This document shows, one piece after another, positions 49,201 to 61,600 of a DNA stretch of 64,000 bases (positions are counted from its first letter, which is position 1; each line of letters opens with the position of its first letter). The notes beneath the pieces were generated by a model, which worked only from the letters and a program-made list of their open reading frames with translations, did not search any database and had not been told where the DNA came from. The position numbers were made by a program, and so were the translations under genes. Source of the DNA: Limanda limanda (taxonomy: Eukaryota > Chordata > Actinopteri > Pleuronectiformes > Pleuronectidae); contig NW_026870455.1 in the NCBI RefSeq assembly GCF_963576545.1, positions 262,501 to 326,500 of the forward strand, in the 5' to 3' direction.

Positions 49201-52200
49201 TTCCAGCTGTTTAGTGACATTTGGGATGCTGTGTGATGAGAAATTCAAGAATTTAACCATTTCTTCCAAAAAAGGCTTATCTCCCTGTTTCCAGCGCTTT
49301 TCTGACACTTGGGCTGACATGTAATGAAAAAGTCAGAAATCTTAATCAATGCTTCCAAAAAAGGCTTATCTCCCCGTTTCCAGCTGTTTAGTGACATTTG
49401 GGATGATGTGTGATGAAGAATTCAAGAATTTAACCATTTCTTCCAAAAAAGGCTTATCTCCCTGTTTCCAGCGCTTTTCTGACACTTGGGCTGACATGTG
49501 ATGAAAAAGTCAGAAATCTTAATCAATGCTTCCAAAAAAGGCTTATCTCCCCGTTTCCAGCTGTTTAGTGACATTTGGGATGATGTGTGATGAAAAATTC
49601 AAGAATATAACCTTTTCTTCCAAAAAAAAGGCAGATCTCCCTGTTTCCAGCGCTTTTCTGACACTTAGGCTGACATGTGATGAAAAAGTCAGAAATCTTA
49701 ATCAATGCTTCCAAAAAAGGCTTATCTCACCGTTTCCAGCTGTTTAGTGACATTTGGGATGATGTGTGATGAAAAATTCAAGAATTTAACCATTTCTTCC
49801 AAAAAAGGCTTATCTCCCTGTTTCCAGCGCTTTTCTGACACTTGGGCTGACATGTGATGAAAAAGTCAGAAATCTTAATCAATGCTTCCAAAAAAGGCTT
49901 ATCTCCCCGTTTCCAGCTGTTTAGTGACATTTGGGATAGTTTGGATGAAAAATTCAAGAATTTAACCTTTTCTTCCAAAAAAAAGGCAGATCTCCCTGTT
50001 GCCAGCGCTTTTCTGACACTTGGGCTGACATGTGATGAAAAAGTCAGAAATCTTAATCAATGCTTCCAAAAAAGGCTTATCTCCCCGTTTCCAGCTGTTT
50101 TGTGACATTTGGGATAATGTGTGATGAAAAATTCAAGAATTTAACCTTTTCTTCCAAAAAAAGGCAGATCTCCCTGTTGCCAGCGCTTTTCTGACACTTG
50201 GGCTGACATGTGATGAAAAAGTCAGAAATCTTAATCAATGCTTCCAAAAAAGGCTTATCTCCCCGTTTCCAGCTGTTTAGTGACATTTGGGATGATGTGT
50301 GATGAAAAATACAAGAATATAACCTTTTCTTCCAAAAAAAAGGCAGATCTCCCTGTTTCCAGCATTTTTCTGACACTTAGGCTGACATGTGATGAAAAAG
50401 TCAGAAATCTTAATCAATGCTTCCAAAAAAGGCTTATCTCACCGTTTCCAGCTGTTTAGTGACATTTGGGATGATGTGTGATGAAAAATTCAAGAATTTA
50501 ACCATTTCTTCCAAAAAAGGCTTATCTCCCTGTTTCCAGCGCTTTTCTGACACTTGGGCTGACATGTGATGAAAAAGTCAGAAATCTTAATCAATGCTTC
50601 CAAAAAAGGCTTATCTCCCCGTTTCCAGCTGTTTAGTGACATTTGGGATGATGTGTGATGAAATATTCAAGAATTTAACCTTTTCTTCCAAAAAAAGGCA
50701 GATCTCCCTGTTTCCAGCGCTTTTCTGACACTTGGGCTGACATGTGATGAAAAAGTCAGAAATCTTAATCAAAGCTTCCAAAAAAGGCTTATCTCCCCGT
50801 TTCCAGCTGTTTAGTGACATTTGGGATGATGTGTGATGAAAAATTGAAGAATTTAACCTTTTCTTCCAAAAAAAGGCAGATCTCCCTGTTTCCAGCGCCT
50901 TTCTGACACTGGAGCTGATATGTGATGAAAAAGTCAAAATGTTAACCATTGCTTCCAAAAAAGGCTTATCTCCCCGTTTCCAGCTGTTTAGTGACATTTG
51001 GGATGATGTGTGATGAAAAATTCAAGAATTTAACCATTTCTTCCAAAAAAGGCTTATCTCCCTGTTTCCAGCGCTTTTCTGACACTTGGGCTGACATGTA
51101 ATGAAAAAGTCAGAAATCTTAATCAATGCTTCCAAAAAAAGCTTATCTCCCCGTTTCTAGCTGTTTAGTGACATTTGGGATGATGTGTGATGAAAAATTC
51201 AAGAATTTAACCTTTTCTTCCAAAAAAAGGCAGATCTCCCTGTTTCCAGCGCTTTTCTGACACTGGAGCTGATATGTGATGAAAAAGTCAAAATGTTCAC
51301 CATTGCTTCCAAAAAAGGCTTATCTCCCCGTTTCCAGCTGTTTAGTGACATTTGGGATGATGTGTGATGAAAAATTCAAGAATTTAACCATTTCTTCCAA
51401 AAAAGGCTTATCTCCCTGTTTCCAGCGCTTTTCTGACACTTGGGCTGACATGTGATGAAAAAGTTAGAAATCTTAATCAATGCTTCCAAAAAAGGCTTAT
51501 CTCCCCGTTTCCAGCTGTTTAGTGACATTTGGGATAATGTGTGATGAAAAATTCAAGAATTTAACCTTTTCTTCCAAAAAAAGGCAGATCTCCCTGTTGC
51601 CAGCGCTTTTCTGACACTTGGGCTGACATGTGATGAAAAAGTCAGAAATCTTAATCAATGCTTCCAAAAAAGGCTGATCTTCCCGTTTCCAGCTGTTTAG
51701 TGACATTTGGTATGATGTGTGATGAAAAATTCAAGAATTTAACCTTTTCTTCCAAAAAAAGGCAGATCTCCCTGTTTCCAGGGCTTTTCTGACACTGGAG
51801 CTGATGTGTGATGAAAAAGTCAAAATGTTAACCATTGCTTCCAAAAAAGGCTTATCTCCCCGTTTCCAGCTGTTTAGTGACATTTGGGATGATGTGTGAT
51901 GAAAAATTCAAGAATTTAACCATTTCTTCCAAAAAAGGCTTATCTCCCTGTTTCCAGCGCTTTTCTGACACTTGGGCTGACATGTGGTGAAAAAGTCAGA
52001 AATCTTAATCAATGCTTCCAAAAAAGGCTTATCTCCCCGTTTCCAGCTGTTTAGTGACATTTGGGATGATGTGTGATGAAAAATTCAAGAATTTAACCAT
52101 TTCTTCCAAAAAAGGCTTATCTCCCTGTTTCCAGCGCTTTTCTGACACTTGGGCTGACATGTGATGAAAAAGTCAGAAATCTTAATCAATGCTTCCAAAA

Positions 52201-52522
52201 AAGGCTTATCTCCCCGTTTCCAGCTGTTTAGTGACATTTGGGATGATGTGTGATGAAAAATTCAAGAATATAACCTTTTCTTCCAAAAAAAGGCAGATCT
52301 CCCTGTTTCCAGCGCTTTTCTGACACTTGGGCTGACATGTGATGAAAAAGTCAGAAATCTTAATCAATGCTTCCAAAAAAGGCTTATCTCCCCGTTTCCA
52401 GCTGTTTAGTGACATTTGGGATGATGTGTGATGAAAAATTCAAGAATTTAACCATTTCTTCCAAAAAAGGCTTATCTCCCTGTTTCCAGCGCTTTTCTGA
52501 CACTTGGGCTGACATGTGATGA
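46229..52522. repeat. Second large duplication, copy 2 (6,294 bp)
   Basis: This is the partner of 37,895-45,073, shorter by exactly one 885-bp unit (7,179 minus 885). It holds a single copy of the block that is tandemly doubled in copy 1 and keeps the GATGCTGTG/GATGAGAAATTC version (about 49,226). Apparent private changes are ACACGTAATG at 46,838 and TTTGGTATGATG near 51,710. Confidence 0.9.
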
Positions 52523-53199
52523 ATAGTCAGAAATCTTAATCAATGCTTCCAAAAAAGGCTTATCTCCCCGTTTCCAGCTGTTTAGTGACATTTGGGATGA
52601 GGTGTGATGAAAAATTCAAGAATTTAACCTTTTCTTCCAAAAAAAGGCAGATCTCCCTGTTTCCAGCGCTTTTCTGACACTTGGGCTGACATGTGATGAA
52701 AAAGTCAGAAATCTTAATCAATGCTTCCAAAAAAGGCTTATCTCCCGTTTCCAGCTGTTTAGTGACATTTGGGATGATGTGTGATAAAAAATTCAAGAAT
52801 TTAACCATTTCTTCCAAAAAAGGCTTATCTCCCTGTTTCCAGCGCTTTTCTGACACTTGGGCTGACATGTGATGAAAAAGTCAGAAATCTTAATCAATGC
52901 TTCCAAAAAAGGCTTATCTCCCCGTTTCAAGCTGTTTAGTGACATTTGGAATGATGTGTGATGAAAAATTAGAGAATTTAACCTTTTCTTCCAAAAAAAG
53001 GCAGATCTCCCTGTTTCCAGCGCCTTTCTGACACTGGAGCTGATATGTGATGAAAAAGTCAAAATGTTAACCATTGCTTCCAAAAAAGGCTTATCTCCCC
53101 GTTTCCAGCTGTTTAGTGACATTTGGGATGATGTGTGATGAAAAATTCAAGAATTTAACCATTTCTTCCAAAAAAGGCTTATCTCCCTGTTTCCAGCGC

Positions 53200-55345
53200 T
53201 TTTCTGACACTTGGGCTGACATGTGATGAATAGTCAGAAATCTTAATCAATGCTTCCAAAAAAGGCTTATCTCCCCGTTTCCAGCTGTTTAGTGACATTT
53301 GGGATGAGGTGTGATGAAAAATTCAAGAATTTAACCTTTTCTTCCAAAAAAAGGCAGATCTCCCTGTTTCCAGCGCTTTTCTGACACTTGGGCTGACATG
53401 TGATGAAAAAGTCAGAAATCTTAATCAATGCTTCCAAAAAAGGCTTATCTCCCGTTTCCAGCTGTTTAGTGACATTTGGGATGATGTGTGATGAAAAATT
53501 CAAGAATTTAACGATTTCTTCCAAAAAAGGCTTATCTCCCTGTTTCCAGCGCTTTTCTGACACTTGGGCTGACATGTAATGAAAAAGTCAGAAATCTTAA
53601 TCAATGCTTCCAAAAAAGGCTTATCTCCCCGTTGCCAGCTGTTTAGTGACATTTGGGATGATGTGTGATGAAGAATTCAAGAATTTAACCATTTCTTCCA
53701 AAAAAGGCTTATCTCCCTGTTTCCAGCGCTTTTCTGACACTTGGGCTGACATGTGATGAAAAAGTCAGAAATCTTAATCAATGCTTCCAAAAAAGGCTTA
53801 TCTCCCCGTTTCCAGCTGTTTAGTGACATTTGGGATGATGTGTGATGAAAAAGTCAAAATGTTAACCATTTCTTCCAAAAAAGGCTTATCTCCCCGTTTC
53901 CAGCTGTTTAGTGACATTTGGGATGATGTGTGATGAAAAATTCAAGAATTTAACCATTTCTTCCAAAAAAGGCTTATCTCCCTGTTTCCAGCGCTTTTCT
54001 GACACTTGGGCTGACATGTGATGAATAGTCAGAAATCTTAATCAATGCTTCCAAAAAAGGCTTATCTCCCCGTTTCCAGCTGTTTAGTGACATTTGGGAT
54101 GAGGTGTGATGAAAAATTCAAGAATTTAACCTTTTCTTCCAAAAAAAGGCAGATCTCCCTGTTTCCAGCGCTTTTCTGACACTTGGGCTGACATGTGATG
54201 AAAAAGTCAGAAATCTTAATCAATGCTTCCAAAAAAGGCTTATCTCCCGTTTCCAGCTGTTTAGTGACATTTGGGATGATGTGTGATGAAAAATTCAAGA
54301 ATTTAACCATTTCTTCCAAAAAAGGCTTATCTCCCTGTTTCCAGCGCTTTTCTGACACTTGGGCTGACATGTAATGAAAAAGTCAGAAATCTTAATCAAT
54401 GCTTCCAAAAAAGGCTTATCTCCCCGTTTCCAGCTGTTTAGTGACATTTGGGATGATGTGTGATGAAGAATTCAAGAATTTAACCATTTCTTCCAAAAAA
54501 GGCTTATCTCCCTGTTTCCAGCGCTTTTCTGACACTTGGGCTGACATGTGATGAAAAAGTCAGAAATCTTAATCAATGCTTCCAAAAAAGGCTTATCTCC
54601 CCGTTTCCAGCTGTTTAGTGACATTTGGGATGATGTGTGATGAAAAAGTCAAAATGTTAACCATTTCTTCCAAAAAAGGCTTATCTCCCCGTTTCCAGCT
54701 GTTTAGTGACATTTGGGATGATGTGTGATGAAAAATTCAAGAATTTAACCATTTCTTCCAAAAAAGGCTTATCTCCCTGTTTCCAGCGCTTTTCTGAAAC
54801 TTGGGCTGACATGTGATGAAAAAGTCAGAAATCTTAATCAATGCTTCCAAAAAAGGCTTATCTCCCCGTTTCCAGCTGTTTAGTGACATTTGGGATGATG
54901 TGTGATGAAAAATTCAAGAATTTAACCATTTCTTCCAAAAAAGGCTTATCTCCCTGTTTCCAGCGCTTTTCTGACACTTGGGCTGACATGTGATGAATAG
55001 TCAGAAATCTTAATCAATGCTTCCAAAAAAGGCTTATCTCCCCGTTTCCAGCTGTTTAGTGACATTTGGGATGAGGTGTGATGAAAAATTCAAGAATTTA
55101 ACCTTTTCTTCCAAAAAAAGGCAGATCTCCCTGTTTCCAGCGCTTTTCTGACACTTGGGCTGACATGTGATGAAAAAGTCAGAAATCTTAATCAATGCTT
55201 CCAAAAAAGGCTTATCTCCCGTTTCCAGCTGTTTAGTGACATTTGGGATGATGTGTGATGAAAAATTCAAGAATTTAACCATTTCTTCCAAAAAAGGCTT
55301 ATCTCCCTGTTTCCAGCGCTTTTCTGACACTTGGGCTGACATGTA
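53200..55345. repeat. Higher-order blocks of 795 and 972 bp (4.5 and 5.5 dimers)
   Basis: Three successive blocks begin with GATGAATAGTC and GATGAGG, at about 53,267, 54,062 and 55,034. The spacing is 795 bp, then 972 bp, the second being larger by one dimer. The first two each contain one A/C hybrid half (53,789 and 54,584), which supplies the extra half-unit. The same 795-bp block type recurs at 30,057/30,849 and inside the 2,656-bp repeat. Private changes include CCGTTGCCAGCTG at 53,633 and TTCTGAAACTTGG at 54,797. Confidence 0.82.
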
Positions 55346-56092
55346 ATGAAAAAGTCAGAAATCTTAATCAATGCTTCCAAAAAAGGCTTATCTCCCCGTT
55401 TCCAGCTGTTTAGTGACATTTGGGATGATGTGTGATGAAGAATTCAAGAATTTAACCATTTCTTCCAAAAAAGGCTTATCTCCCTGTTTCCAGCGCTTTT
55501 CTGACACTTGGGCTGACATGTGATGAAAAAGTCAGAAATCTTAATCAATGCTTCCAAAAAAGGCTTATCTCCCCGTTTCCAGCTGTTTAGTGACATTTGG
55601 GATAATGTGTGATGAAAAATTCAAGAATTTAACCTTTTCTTCCAAAAAAAGGCAGATCTCCCTGTTGCCAGCGCTTTTCTGACACTGGAGCTGATATGTG
55701 ATGAAAAAGTCAAAATGTTCACCATTGCTTCCAAAAAAGGCTTATCTCCCCGTTTCCAGCTGTTTAGTGACATTTGGGATGATGTGTGATGAAAAATTCA
55801 AGAATTTAACCTTTTCTTCCAAAAAAAGGCAGATCTCCCTGTTTCCAGGGCTTTTCTGACACTGGAGCTGATGTGTGATGAAAAAGTCAAAATGTTAACC
55901 ATTGCTTCCAAAAAAGGCTTATCTCCCCGTTTCCAGCTGTTTAGTGACATTTGGGATGATGTGTGATGAAAAATTCAAGAATTTAACCATTTCTTCCAAA
56001 AAAGGCTTATCTCCCTGTTTCCAGCGCTTTTCTGACACTTGGGCTGACATGTGGTGAAAAAGTCAGAAATCTTAATCAATGCTTCCAAAAAA

Positions 56093-58622
56093 GGCTTATC
56101 TCCCCGTTTCCAGCTGTTTAGTGACATTTGGGATGATGTGTGATGAAAAATTCAAGAATTTAACCATTTCTTCCAAAAAAGGCTTATCTCCCTGTTTCCA
56201 GCGCATTTCTGACACTTGGGCTGACATGTGATGAAAAAGTCAGAAATCTTAATCAATGCTTCCAAAAAAGGCTTATCTCCCCGTTTCCAGCTGTTTAGTG
56301 ACATTTGGGATGATGTGTGATGAAAAATTCAAGAATATAACCTTTTCTTCCAAAAAAAGGCAGATCTCCCTGTTTCCAGCGCTTTTCTGACACTTGGGCT
56401 GACATGTGATGAAAAAGTCAGAAATCTTAATCAATGCTTCCAAAAAAGGCTTATCTCCCCGTTTCCAGCTGTTTAGTGACATTTGGGATGATGTGTGATG
56501 AAAAATTCAAGAATTTAACCATTTCTTCCAAAAAAGGCTTATCTCCCTGTTTCCAGCGCTTTTCTGACACTTGGGCTGACATGTGATGAATAGTCAGAAA
56601 TCTTAATCAATGCTTCCAAAAAAGGCTTATCTCCCCGTTTCCAGCTGTTTAGTGACATTTGGGATGAGGTGTGATTAAAAATTCAAGAATTTAACCTTTT
56701 CTTCCAAAAAAAGGCAGATCTCCCTGTTTCCAGCGCTTTTCTGACACTTGGGCTGACATGTGATGAAAAACTCAGAAATCTTAATCAATGCTTCCAAAAA
56801 AGGCTTATCTCCCGTTTCCAGCTGTTTAGTGACATTTGGGATGATGTGTGATAAAAAATTCAAGAATTTAACCATTTCTTCCAAAAAAGGCTTATCTCCC
56901 TGTTTCCAGCGCTTTTCTGACACTTGGGCTGACATGTGATGAATAGTCAGAAATCTTAATCAATGCTTCCAAAAAAGGCTTATCTCCCCGTTTCCAGCTG
57001 TTTAGTGACATTTGGGATGAGGTGTGATGAAAAATTCAAGAATTTAACCTTTTCTTCCAAAAAAAGGCAGATCTCCCTGTTTCCAGCGCTTTTCTGACAC
57101 TTGGGCTGACATGTGATGAAAAAGTCAGAAATCTTAATCAATGCTTCCAAAAAAGGCTTATCTCCCGTTTCCAGCTGTTTAGTGACATTTGGGATGATGT
57201 GTGATGAAAAATTCAAGAAATTAACCATTTCTTCCAAAAAAGGCTTATCTCCCTGTTTCCAGCGCTTTTCTGACACTTGGGCTGACATGTAATGAAAAAG
57301 TCAGAAATCTTAATCAATGCTTCCAAAAAAGTCTTATCTCCCCGTTTCCAGCTGTTTAGTGACATTTGGGATGATGTGTGATGAAAAATTCAAGAATTTA
57401 ACCATTTCTTCCAAAAAAGGCTTATCTCCCTGTTTCCAGCGCATTTCTGACACTTGGGCTGACATGTGATGAAAAAGTCAGAAATCTTAATCAATGCTTC
57501 CAAAAAAGGCTTATCTCCCCGTTTCCAGCTGTTTAGTGACATTTGGGATGATGTGTGATGAAAAATTCAAGAATATAACCTTTTCTTCCAAAAAAAGGCA
57601 GATCTCCCTGTTTCCAGCGCTTTTCTGACACTTGGGCTGACATGTGATGAAAAAGTCAGAAATCTTAATCAATGCTTCCAAAAAAGGCTTATCTCCCCGT
57701 TTCCAGCTGTTTAGTGACATTTGGGATGATGTGTGATGAAAAATTCAAGAATTTAACCATTTCTTCCAAAAAAGGCTTATCTCCCTGTTTCCAGCGCTTT
57801 TCTGACACTTGGGCTGACATGTGATGAATAGTCAGAAATCTTAATCAATGCTTCCAAAAAAGGCTTATCTCCCCGTTTCCAGCTGTTTAGTGACATTTGG
57901 GATGAGGTGTGATGAAAAATTCAAGAATTTAACCTTTTCTTCCAAAAAAAGGCAGATCTCCCTGTTTCCAGCGCTTTTCTGACACTTGGGCTGACATGTG
58001 ATGAAAAACTCAGAAATCTTAATCAATGCTTCCAAAAAAGGCTTATCTCCCGTTTCCAGCTGTTTAGTGACATTTGGGATGATGTGTGATAAAAAATTCA
58101 AGAATTTAACCATTTCTTCCAAAAAAGGCTTATCTCCCTGTTTCCAGCGCTTTTCTGACACTTGGGCTGACATGTGATGAATAGTCAGAAATCTTAATCA
58201 ATGCTTCCAAAAAAGGCTTATCTCCCCGTTTCCAGCTGTTTAGTGACATTTGGGATGAGGTGTGATGAAAAATTCAAGAATTTAACCTTTTCTTCCAAAA
58301 AAAGGCAGATCTCCCTGTTTCCAGCGCTTTTCTGACACTTGGGCTGACATGTGATGAAAAAGTCAGAAATCTTAATCAATGCTTCCAAAAAAGGCTTATC
58401 TCCCGTTTCCAGCTGTTTAGTGACATTTGGGATGATGTGTGATGAAAAATTCAAGAATTTAACCATTTCTTCCAAAAAAGGCTTATCTCCCTGTTTCCAG
58501 CGCTTTTCTGACACTTGGGCTGACATGTAATGAAAAAGTCAGAAATCTTAATCAATGCTTCCAAAAAAGTCTTATCTCCCCGTTTCCAGCTGTTTAGTGA
58601 CATTTGGGATGATGTGTGATGA
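56093..58622. repeat. Tandem higher-order repeat, 1,238 bp (7 dimers), two copies
   Basis: Rare markers repeat at an exact 1,238-bp offset: GCGCATTTC (56,201/57,439), GAAAAACTCAG (56,771/58,009), AATATAACC, AATAGTC, GATGAGG and GATAAAAAATTC. The period is one base short of seven reference dimers because of the inherited single-C deletions and an A7 linker. The first copy has private changes GTGATTAAAAATTC (56,674) and CAAGAAATTAACC (about 57,216). The GTCTTATC change at 57,331 and 58,569 marks the ends of the two units. Confidence 0.87.
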
Positions 58623-61600
58623 AGAATTCAAGAATTTAACCATTTCTTCCAAAAAAGGCTTATCTCTCCAGCGCTTTTCTGACACTTGGGCTGACATGTG
58701 ATGAAAAAGTCAGAAATCTTAATCAATGCTTCCAAAAAAGGCTTATCTCCCCGTTTCCAGCTGTTTAGTGACATTTGGGATAATGTGTGATGAAAAATTC
58801 AAGAATTTAACCTTTTCTTCCAAAAAAAGGCAGATCTCCCTGTTGCCAGCGCTTTTCTGACACTTGGGCTGACATGTGATGAAAAAGTCAGAAATCTTAA
58901 TCAATGCTTCCAAAAAAGGCTTATCTCCCCGTTTCCAGCTGTTTAGTGACATTTGGGATGATGTGTGATGAAATATTCAAGAATTTAACCTTTTCTTCCA
59001 AAAAAAGGCAGATCTCCCTGTTTCCAGCGCTTTTCTGACACTTGGGCTGACATGTGATGAAAAAGTCAGAAATCTTAATCAATGCTTCCAAAAAAGGCTT
59101 ATCTCCCCTTTTCCAGCTGTTTAGTGACATTTGGGATGATGTGTGATGAAAAATTGAAGAATTTAACCTTTTTCTTCCAAAAAAAGGCAGATCTCCCTGT
59201 TTCCAGCGCCTTTCTGACACTGGAGCTGATATGTGATGAAAAAGTCAAAATGTTAACCATTGCTTCCAAAAAAGGCTTATCTCCCCGTTTCCAGCTGTTT
59301 AGTGACATTTGGGATGATGTGTGATGAAAAATTCAAGAATTTAACCATTTCTTCCAAAAAAGGCTTATCTCCCTGTTTCCAGCGCTTTTCTGACACTTGG
59401 GCTGACATGTAATGAAAAAGTCAGAAATCTTAATCAATGCTTCCAAAAAAGGCGTATCTCCCCGTTTCCAGCTGTTTAGTGACATTTGGGATGATGTGTG
59501 ATGAAAAATTCAAGAATATAACCTTTTCTTCCAAAAAAAAGGCAGATCTCCCTGTTTCCCAGCGCTTTTCTGACACTTAGGCTGACATGTGATGAAAAAG
59601 TCAGAAATCTTAATCAATGCTTCCAAAAAAGGCTTATCTCACCGTTTCCAGCTGTTTAGTGACATTTGGGATGATGTGTGATGAAAAATTCAAGAATTTA
59701 ACCATTTCTTCCAAAAAAGGCTTATCTCCCTGTTTCCAGCGCTTTTCTGACACTTGGGCTGACATGTGATGAAAAAGTCAGAAATCTTAATCAATGCTTC
59801 CAAAAAAGGCTTATCTCCCCGTTTCCAGCTGTTTAGTGACATTTGGGATGATGTGTGATGAAATATTCAAGAATTTAACCTTTTCTTCCAAAAAAAGGCA
59901 GATCTCCCTGTTTCCAGCGCTTTTCTGACACTTGGGCTGACATGTAATGAAAAAGTCAAAAATCTTAATCAATGCTTCCAAAAAAAGCTTATCTCCCCGT
60001 TTCTAGCTGTTTAGTGACATTTGGGATGATGTGTGATGAAAAATTCAAGAATTTAACCTTTTCTTCCAAAAAAAGGCAGATCTCCCTGTTTCCAGCGCTT
60101 TTCTGACACTGGAGCTGATATGTGATGAAAAAGTCAAAATGTTCACCATTGCTTCCAAAAAAGGCTTATCTCCCCGTTTCCAGCTGTTTAGTGACATTTG
60201 GGATGATGTGTGATGAAAAATTCAAGAATTTAACCATTTCTTCCAAAAAAGGCTTATCTCCCTGTTTCCAGCGCTTTTCTGACACTTGGGCTGACATGTG
60301 ATGAAAAAGTTAGAAATCTTAATCAATGCTTCCAAAAAAGGCTTATCTCCCCGTTTCCAGCTGTTTAGTGACATTTGGGATAATGTGTGATGAAAAATTC
60401 AAGAATTTAACCTTTTCTTCCAAAAAAGGCAGATCTCCCTGTTGCCAGCGCTTTTCTGACACTTGGGCTGACATGTGATGAAAAAGTCAGAAATCTTAAT
60501 CAATGCTTCCAAAAAAGGCTGATCTTCCCGTTTCCAGCTGTTTAGTGACATTTGGGATGATGTGTGATGAAAAATTCAAGAATTTAACCTTTTCTTCCAA
60601 AAAAAGGCAGATCTCCCTGTTTCCAGGGCTTTTCTGACACTGGAGCTGATGTGTGATGAAAAAGTCAAAATGTTAACCATTGCTTCCAAAAAAGGCTTAT
60701 CTCCCCGTTTCCAGCTGTTTGGTGACATTTGGGATGATGTGTGATGAAAAATTCAAGAATTTAACCATTTCTTCCAAAAAAGGCTTATCTCCCTGTTTCC
60801 AGCGCTTTTCTGACACTTGGGCTGACATGTGATGAAAAAGTCAGAAATCTTAATCAATGCTTCCAAAAAAGGCTTATCTCCCCGTTTCCAGCTGTTTAGT
60901 GACATTTGGGATGATGTGTGATGAAAAATTCAAGAATATAACCTTTTCTTCCAAAAAAAGGCAGATCTCCCTGTTTCCAGCGCTTTTCTGACACTTGGGC
61001 TGACATGTGATGAAAAAGTCAGAAATCTTAACTAATGCTTCCAAAAAAGGCTTATCTCCCCGTTTCCAGCTGTTTAGTGACATTTGGGATGATGTGTGAT
61101 GAAAAATTCAAGAATTTAACCATTTCTTCCAAAAAAGGCTTATCTCCCTGTTTCCAGCGCTTTTCTGACACTTGGGCTGACATGTGATGAATAGTCAGAA
61201 ATCTTAATCAATGCTTCCAAAAAAGGCTTATCTCCCCGTTTCCAGCTGTTTAGTGACATTTGGGATGAGGTGTGATGAAAAATTCAAGAATTTAACCTTT
61301 TCTTCCAAAAAAAGGCAGATCTCCCTGTTTCCAGCGCTTTTCTGACACTTGGGCTGACATGTGATGAAAAAGTCAGAAATCTTAATCAATGCTTCCAAAA
61401 AAGGCTTATCTCCCGTTTCCAGCTGTTTAGTGACATTTGGGATGATGTGTGATAAAAAATTCAAGAATTTAACCATTTCTTCCAAAAAAGGCTTATCTCC
61501 CTGTTTCCAGCGCTTTTCTGACACTTGGGCTGACATGTGATGAAAAAGTCAGAAATCTTAATCAATGCTTCCAAAAAAGGCTTATCTCCCCGTTTCCAGC

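Noticed and set aside
58661..58680. Possible rearrangement junction at TATCTCTCCAGCGC
   Set aside because: It is only a 6-bp loss within a B half; the flanking order of halves is normal.
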